DNA of 64,000 nt from Eubacterium sp. (lineage in GTDB: Bacteria > Bacillota > Clostridia > Lachnospirales > Lachnospiraceae). Below are positions 59,561 through 64,000 of this stretch, in pieces. Position 1 is the stretch's first letter; each line of letters opens with the position of its first letter. A program made the position numbers and the translations under genes. The DNA lies in the NCBI GenBank assembly GCA_017475235.1, contig JAFVGA010000001.1, positions 131,240 through 195,239 of the forward strand, read 5' to 3'. The notes beneath the pieces were generated by a model. The model saw nothing but the letters and a program-made list of their open reading frames with translations, was not told where the DNA came from and ran no database searches.

Positions 59561-60910
59561 ATGGAACTAATTGAATCAATCAAGAACTTTGCTATAGAGC
59601 AGAGTTCTGCTGACATATATGATAAGACGTCATTTGATATGATGTCTTTAGGTAAACGATTAAATGATTATCTGCCGCTGAATGTTCAGCAGTATATTTA
59701 TCATGAGATCATAGACAACCCACACTGGGCGAAAGATGCTATCCTTAAGAAAAAAGAGATAGACAGAATAGTTCGCCCATATGGATTAGAGCGATGGTTC
59801 AGTGGAACTAATCGTATGGTGTATAAGGTGAATTATGACGACAGAGTTGTCATAAAGATTCCTTTCAAACATTCCGGATTACCAGATGCCGGTAAGGAGA
59901 TGGTAATCCAGCATTTCTTAAAGCCGTTCGTACCTAAGGTCTTTGACGTAGGTTATAATGGCGTGGCATCTCTTAATGAGAGAATTTATCCGATCAGAAA
60001 TAGAGAAGAGTTTCATATGATGAGAGGAATGCATTTCGAAATGATGCGTTACTTTAAGAAGATGGGCTTCTTTATAAATGATGCAGGTGTAAGAGCATTC
60101 ATGAACTTCGGTATTAGGGAAAACTTCGGATTGGTATTCTGTGATTTCCCAGAAGTATATAAAGCTCTTGATGGCTTACGTTGTAAGCGTTGCGGTGGAA
60201 AGATTGGATATACTCCTTGTTTCGACAAGATCCAATGTAGAAGCTGCAATAAAGATTATAATGCGCAAGAAGTAGCGGCTGGAACAATCCAGAGCTACTT
60301 TTATAAACAAGCATTGAGACAGTCAAGTCAAAATGCACAAAATAATAGTAAAGGAGGTACTCATAATATGAGAGTACAGATTTTATCATTCGGCGAAGAT
60401 GGCGTAACTTGCCTCACAGACACAGGCGTTATCGGTTCAACAAAAACAGTGCAGCAGCCAGCAAAGAAATCAGCGGCTGATTTTAAAAAGAAGGCGGTTA
60501 AGCATATGGTTATGCTTCCACCAGAAGTAAAGATTCAGAAGGATCCGGTTAGCATAATCGGAACTAAGAACAATCCTGGCAAGAAGACAGATACGCCGTT
60601 AACAAGCCATGAAGGTAAAGTTATAACTAATGACAAACCTTCAAATAAGAAGACATCCCGTAAGAAGGATGCCGAGAAAATACAGGAAACTCCAGTCTCA
60701 GAAGAGCCAGAACTTCAGCATGAAGAAACTTCTCCGTTAATAACTCCAAGCAAAGAGCCAGAGCCAGAACCGGAACAGGAAGAAGCCGCAATCTACGACA
60801 TCGATCCTGAGGAGCTGAAAGGCCGTAAGGATGGTAAGAAGAAGAGAGAAGTTGATCGTAAGAAGAAAAAGACCAAGTATGACGAGGAGTTTGATGAGGA
60901 GGACTTCTAA
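59561..60910 (+). CDS. Kinase-like N-lobe and zinc-ribbon protein, 449 aa
   Basis: ATG at 59561 with GGAGG 7 bases upstream. Residues about 80-135 (RWFSGTNRMVYKVNYDDRVVIKIPF ... GKEMVIQHFL) have the order of a protein-kinase N-lobe: glycine loop, VxIK lysine, helix-C glutamate. I do not see clear HRD or DFG motifs. A zinc ribbon follows (CKRCGGKIG ... CRSCNKDY, about 210-235). From residue 270 the chain is disordered, rich in Lys, Glu and Pro, ending with Lys and Asp/Glu runs. A strong internal ribosome site lies at 60351-60358. Function unknown. Confidence 0.7.
   Translation: MELIESIKNFAIEQSSADIYDKTSFDMMSLGKRLNDYLPLNVQQYIYHEIIDNPHWAKDAILKKKEIDRIVRPYGLERWFSGTNRMVYKVNYDDRVVIKIPFKHSGLPDAGKEMVIQHFLKPFVPKVFDVGYNGVASLNERIYPIRNREEFHMMRGMHFEMMRYFKKMGFFINDAGVRAFMNFGIRENFGLVFCDFPEVYKALDGLRCKRCGGKIGYTPCFDKIQCRSCNKDYNAQEVAAGTIQSYFYKQALRQSSQNAQNNSKGGTHNMRVQILSFGEDGVTCLTDTGVIGSTKTVQQPAKKSAADFKKKAVKHMVMLPPEVKIQKDPVSIIGTKNNPGKKTDTPLTSHEGKVITNDKPSNKKTSRKKDAEKIQETPVSEEPELQHEETSPLITPSKEPEPEPEQEEAAIYDIDPEELKGRKDGKKKREVDRKKKKTKYDEEFDEEDF
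60351..60370 (+). promoter_or_regulatory. Internal ribosome site and in-frame ATG inside the 449-aa gene
   Basis: AAGGAGGT at 60351-60358, then ATG at 60368, nine bases on and in frame with the surrounding gene. Translation from here would give a 180-residue C-terminal protein (MRVQILSFGEDGV start). It is as strong as the true start sites in the window. Confidence 0.6.
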
Positions 60911-61401
60911 TGATACGAATAGATTCAAACCCAAACAATAGGACACCTTTAACTAAAGTAGTCTTTATGGATGAGAATCTGGATCCGTCATTTATTAAGA
61001 ATATTCCGAATGCTACATCGGGGACGGTACTTTTGCCGCCCCCGTCCGTAGTACGGAATTATATTGATTCAAATGACTTAAACTACTATACATTCGAATA
61101 CCAAGGTTATATGTCAATGTACTGCAGGGACTTTATAGCAGCTATGCTATATGATGCCGTGTTTTTTAACACTGATATATTAATTGTGATTGATTCGAAT
61201 CATGATATGTATATGAATCAGATTCTTATGTTTATGGATAATATGTATGGATTCAATATTAATACTCAAACTCTTGCACCAGATCCGAATAGGATTATGA
61301 CACTTAGAAATGATTTGGTGATGCTCTGTGGAGTTAGTGAGTATGAGGTTACATCTAAATTGTATCCTAATGCAATCAGTCCATTCATCAGGAGGCGATA
61401 G
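60910..61401 (+). CDS. Hypothetical protein, 163 aa
   Basis: ATG at 60910 overlaps the previous stop by one base (TAATG). Alpha/beta-type sequence rich in Asn, Asp, Met and Tyr (VFFNTDILIVIDSNHDMYMNQILMF). No family recognised. Part of a tightly packed rightward operon with gaps of 1-13 bases or overlaps, so co-translated with the neighbours; likely virion-related by position. Confidence 0.78.
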   Translation: MIRIDSNPNNRTPLTKVVFMDENLDPSFIKNIPNATSGTVLLPPPSVVRNYIDSNDLNYYTFEYQGYMSMYCRDFIAAMLYDAVFFNTDILIVIDSNHDMYMNQILMFMDNMYGFNINTQTLAPDPNRIMTLRNDLVMLCGVSEYEVTSKLYPNAISPFIRRR

Positions 61402-61402
61402 T

Positions 61403-61981
61403 ATGCTTATATTCTATGAAGGAACAGAACCATCGCATATAAGTGGTTTTGATTCTAAGACATATAATATCAACGTACCTAATGCCATCCCATCAGGAGA
61501 ATACCCTGATGTGGATGGTAGATTATTAGATCCGTACTTTACATACGGAGCAGGATTTATTCCTGCAGCCATTCAGCAGGATGAAATAACAAGGGGTTCT
61601 TATTTGAGAGAATTCCTAGTGAAGTTCCTATATGATGATCCAGAGAAGTTAAGGTTGTTGGCAAGAATATTTGTCGATATCTTGCATAATGATTATGTAT
61701 TGATGAGAGTAAACAACTCGTCTTTTGGATCGATTCTTACTGAGGCATACCTTAAAGTATTCGGTGATACATTCGGACTGAGTGTTTGTCATCTTGAATA
61801 TCCATGCGATCTCAGAGAAGAAGTTTTAGCCTTGAATAAGAAAGGTGAATTCCAGAACTTCAACAAATTCAATTGTATGGGCTACGAGAACTTTAAACAG
61901 ATTCTCGAAGAGTATGGCGGAATAATGGTATCTCCTGAAGAACTACAGTATTTAGGGGATGATTATTATGATCCGTACTAA
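61403..61981 (+). CDS. Hypothetical protein, 192 aa
   Basis: The start MLIFYEGTEPSH at 61403 has AGGAGG 6 bases upstream and follows the previous stop by one base. Alpha/beta sequence with an acidic C-terminus (EYGGIMVSPEELQYLGDDYY). No family recognised. Its frame overlaps the next start. Confidence 0.78.
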   Translation: MLIFYEGTEPSHISGFDSKTYNINVPNAIPSGEYPDVDGRLLDPYFTYGAGFIPAAIQQDEITRGSYLREFLVKFLYDDPEKLRLLARIFVDILHNDYVLMRVNNSSFGSILTEAYLKVFGDTFGLSVCHLEYPCDLREEVLALNKKGEFQNFNKFNCMGYENFKQILEEYGGIMVSPEELQYLGDDYYDPY

Positions 61982-62747
61982 TCTATGGAAAAAAGATAAT
62001 TGGACGGTCAAGGAATCTTACGTGATTAACTCGATATATGAATATGATATAGCGAAAGCTAATATTAGTATCTTATACGAGTTGGGCATAATCAACGACG
62101 CGCAATATAATACTCTGTATGTAGCAGATAGAAAGTACAGAGAAGTGAAAGTCGGATTAATGCAAAAAGATCGTGAGATTGCCAAGGCTTTGTCTGATGG
62201 GTTTAAATTTTTTAGACAGAAATTATTTGAAGCCAATCAGATTCAGGATGACGAGGTAATATCCATAAAGAAAGATGCGGTGTTTGTTACTCGTCCATTA
62301 GCATTTACTACATTTGGAAGAGTGAATTTCAAAGCTAAGAATAAATATGGTTTAATGATTAAGAGTGGTTCATTAGAAATCTATTACGGATATGATTCTG
62401 TAATACAAGAGCACATATTAGATATCAAAGGTATACGAGATGATAAACTCGAAGCCTACGATAGCTATTTTGCTTACATTTTGATTTCAGTGTTATACCT
62501 TGTCTCAACCCGTTCTTATAAGGATGCGTTGGGAACGCTTAATTCATTTATAGCTCAATATATGGCTTTGCAATTACCTGTATCTGCATACAGAGAATTC
62601 AATAAAATCTATATGTATAAGATTAAGAATTCGACGTATTATTGTGATGAAGTGTATCAGGAGCACGTTCATCAATTGGATATATCTTACAATCTGAAAT
62701 TATTAATGTATCTTAAAGTAGCATTGATAAATATGTATTATGGATAG
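61968..62747 (+). CDS. Hypothetical protein, 259 aa
   Basis: The ATG at 61968 (MIRTNLWKKDNW) has AGGGG 8 bases upstream and is preferred to the ATG at 61959. Mostly helical with many Tyr and Lys. It is the last gene before a terminator at 62744-62774, so it ends the operon that began at 57544. No family recognised; possibly a structural or tail component. Confidence 0.78.
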   Translation: MIRTNLWKKDNWTVKESYVINSIYEYDIAKANISILYELGIINDAQYNTLYVADRKYREVKVGLMQKDREIAKALSDGFKFFRQKLFEANQIQDDEVISIKKDAVFVTRPLAFTTFGRVNFKAKNKYGLMIKSGSLEIYYGYDSVIQEHILDIKGIRDDKLEAYDSYFAYILISVLYLVSTRSYKDALGTLNSFIAQYMALQLPVSAYREFNKIYMYKIKNSTYYCDEVYQEHVHQLDISYNLKLLMYLKVALINMYYG

Positions 62748-62774
62748 TGGAGTAACGCTCCACTATCTTTTTTG
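62744..62774 (+). terminator. Rho-independent terminator
   Basis: Perfect stem ATAGTGGAG (62744-62752) with CTCCACTAT (62758-62766), followed by CTTTTTTG. It begins within the last stop codon. Confidence 0.92.
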
Positions 62775-62791
62775 TCACTGGATAGGCAATC

Positions 62792-62807
62792 TCAACTTTT
62801 ATGTAAT
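62792..62807 (+). promoter_or_regulatory. P2-family promoter
   Basis: TCAAC-TTTTA-TGTAAT on the plus strand, 23-38 bases before the start at 62830 and just after the terminator. Confidence 0.55.
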
Positions 62808-62829
62808 AATTTATAAGGAGGTAATAAAC

Positions 62830-64000
62830 ATGGCTACAGAATTACTCAACCGTAGTTTGGACCTTATACACTCGAAAGTTGGTACGGTCCATACGTTGGA
62901 ATTCGATACCACTTATCCGACTAAGCTAAATGGATTCGTTATTAAGATATTCAGAGCCACAGCAAACTATAGTACTGGAGATACTTTTTCTCTTAAGCTT
63001 GCTGACGACGATATTCTTACGATAAATAAAGTAAATTCTTTCCAAGGACAGTATACAGTCGCTGATTACTTTAAGAGTGGAAGTGCTGTTCTCTGTGTAA
63101 TCGAAGTTACAGAGAATAGATTAAATGGTGCTATTCGTTTATGGGATATTAGTAGAGAATATTCTAAGAATATGGATGCTATGATATTAGATTATACATG
63201 CAATCAGGATAATGATGCTGATATAATCAATGGTATGATAGCAGCATTACAAACCTATGATGGTGAATCCGGAGATATAGATGATGATACTTACGGAATA
63301 CATATCTCGGAAAATATGAGAAGAGCTACAAGACAGCTCATCATTAAATTCTATGGACAGTTAGGTCTTAAGTTTGCTCATCCTTGGACTAATGCTGGAG
63401 AAAATCTTAATGATGTAAGATCTAAGCGTCTCGAATTCATTCATATCGTTTCTAACAATACTCGTGAAATTACACACGGTAGTCAGACCGCTACTGTACA
63501 AGAAGAGGATTTATTTACGTATGTGCTTGATTTCGAGAATTGTATCATCATTGATGATGCTAAAGCTATAATCAATTCCGTATGCAGTGAATATGGGATC
63601 ACTGGAGATAACTGGGGAACAAGAGCTTTCCTTGTGGGTCTTGCAGGTGATTCTAAATGTAGTCTTACTATCAGAGGTCTTAGATTCTGTAAAGACTATA
63701 TGGGTATCGTTTTCGTTGATGGTAAGGATAAGCTTGTAAATATCGAGAACTGTACGATCGTAACTAATACTTTCAATGGTAAGATTGCTCCATCTATTTA
63801 TAAGTCATACTATGATAATAACCAAGAAGACGATATTCTTCTTTATATTGGTGACGATAATAGCGACTTTGATGAAGACTTAGATACTCAGGAGTATTCA
63901 AAAAGATATCGTTTCCCAATGATAATCGATAACTATAGTCCTACATCCACAGTAAATATCAGCAATACAGATATCAATCCTTCTAATGATGGATATAGTG
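62830..64000 (+). CDS. Probable virion protein, 5' part (runs off the window)
   Basis: ATG at 62830 after AAGGAGGT opens a frame with no stop to the window end (at least 390 residues). The sequence is rich in Asp, Asn, Ser and Thr, with spaced beta strands. From about residue 270 it has short repeating turns (CSLTIRGLRFCKDYMGIVFV, LVNIENCTIV) like the coils of a right-handed beta-helix, as in phage tail fibres and spikes. Its own P2 promoter and terminator-separated position fit an abundant structural protein. Assignment is by pattern only. Confidence 0.72.
   Translation, partial: MATELLNRSLDLIHSKVGTVHTLEFDTTYPTKLNGFVIKIFRATANYSTGDTFSLKLADDDILTINKVNSFQGQYTVADYFKSGSAVLCVIEVTENRLNGAIRLWDISREYSKNMDAMILDYTCNQDNDADIINGMIAALQTYDGESGDIDDDTYGIHISENMRRATRQLIIKFYGQLGLKFAHPWTNAGENLNDVRSKRLEFIHIVSNNTREITHGSQTATVQEEDLFTYVLDFENCIIIDDAKAIINSVCSEYGITGDNWGTRAFLVGLAGDSKCSLTIRGLRFCKDYMGIVFVDGKDKLVNIENCTIVTNTFNGKIAPSIYKSYYDNNQEDDILLYIGDDNSDFDEDLDTQEYSKRYRFPMIIDNYSPTSTVNISNTDINPSNDGYS

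Noticed and set aside
60049-60389. Minus-strand frames opposite the kinase-like gene
   Set aside because: No ribosome sites, and the plus-strand gene has clear motifs over the same bases.
1-64000. tRNA genes
   Set aside because: I looked in the larger gaps for a T-arm GGTTCGA-type sequence with a matching acceptor stem and found none; a tRNAscan run would settle it.
1-64000. CRISPR array, insertion sequence or lysogeny module
   Set aside because: No regularly spaced direct repeats, transposase, integrase or repressor-like gene is visible. The repeated elements found are promoters and leader RNAs.

Overview
The window looks like part of a large (jumbo) dsDNA tailed-phage genome infecting a strictly anaerobic, AT-rich Gram-positive bacterium, probably a gut Firmicute. 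The evidence is an anaerobic ribonucleotide reductase with its activase, strong GGAGG-type ribosome sites, AT-rich sequence, the standard genetic code (TAA, TAG and TGA all end genes), near-continuous coding, and phage-encoded multisubunit RNA polymerase parts. I see no integrase, repressor, tRNA gene, insertion sequence or CRISPR array. The genome continues past both ends.

Layout. 1-1.2 kb: the end of a rightward block. 1.3-15.9 kb: a leftward block of small unknown genes, ThyX, two tandem YubB/DUF1281-like proteins, an 812-residue HTH protein and a 1575-residue RNA polymerase beta-like subunit. 16-24 kb: NrdG, a macro-domain protein, NrdD interrupted by a 373-nt intron-like sequence, and a Rad50/gp46-like ATPase. 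24-36.9 kb: the N-terminal and C-terminal halves of a second, split beta subunit, NAD-dependent DNA ligase, a RecA/UvsX-like protein, an FtsZ/tubulin-like GTPase and a 242-residue protein resembling a detached beta C-terminus. 38.4-41 kb: two rightward genes, one a zinc metallopeptidase. 41-57.4 kb: a leftward replication block with topoisomerase II A and B subunits, an SF1 helicase, a DnaB-like helicase, an Mre11/gp47-like nuclease and a PD-(D/E)XK nuclease. 57.5-64 kb: a rightward block of probable virion or late genes.

How the genes work together. The window holds nucleotide supply (ThyX, NrdDG), replication and recombination (helicases, ligase, topoisomerase, gp46/47, RecA), a phage transcription machine, and a tubulin-like cytoskeletal protein like those that position replicating DNA in other jumbo phages.

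Three non-coding or short-motif systems stand out. (1) A promoter family, P1: a TTGTTA-like box, exactly 20 bp, then ATATTA. It sits in front of isolated small genes and one structured RNA; three of its transcripts appear to begin with the same covarying pseudoknot. (2) A second family, P2: (G/T)(A/C)AAC, 5 bp, then a TATAAT-like box, at the start of most other transcription units. It fits the AACA-N6-TW late promoters described for Bacillus jumbo phage AR9, which also has a split-beta RNA polymerase. (3) A short peptide of the form Leu-x-x-x-Asp-Met-Phe at the ends of a helicase, the split beta subunit and three small proteins. It resembles the sliding-clamp-binding tail of T4/RB69 DNA polymerase and suggests a clamp-tethered replication and transcription hub.
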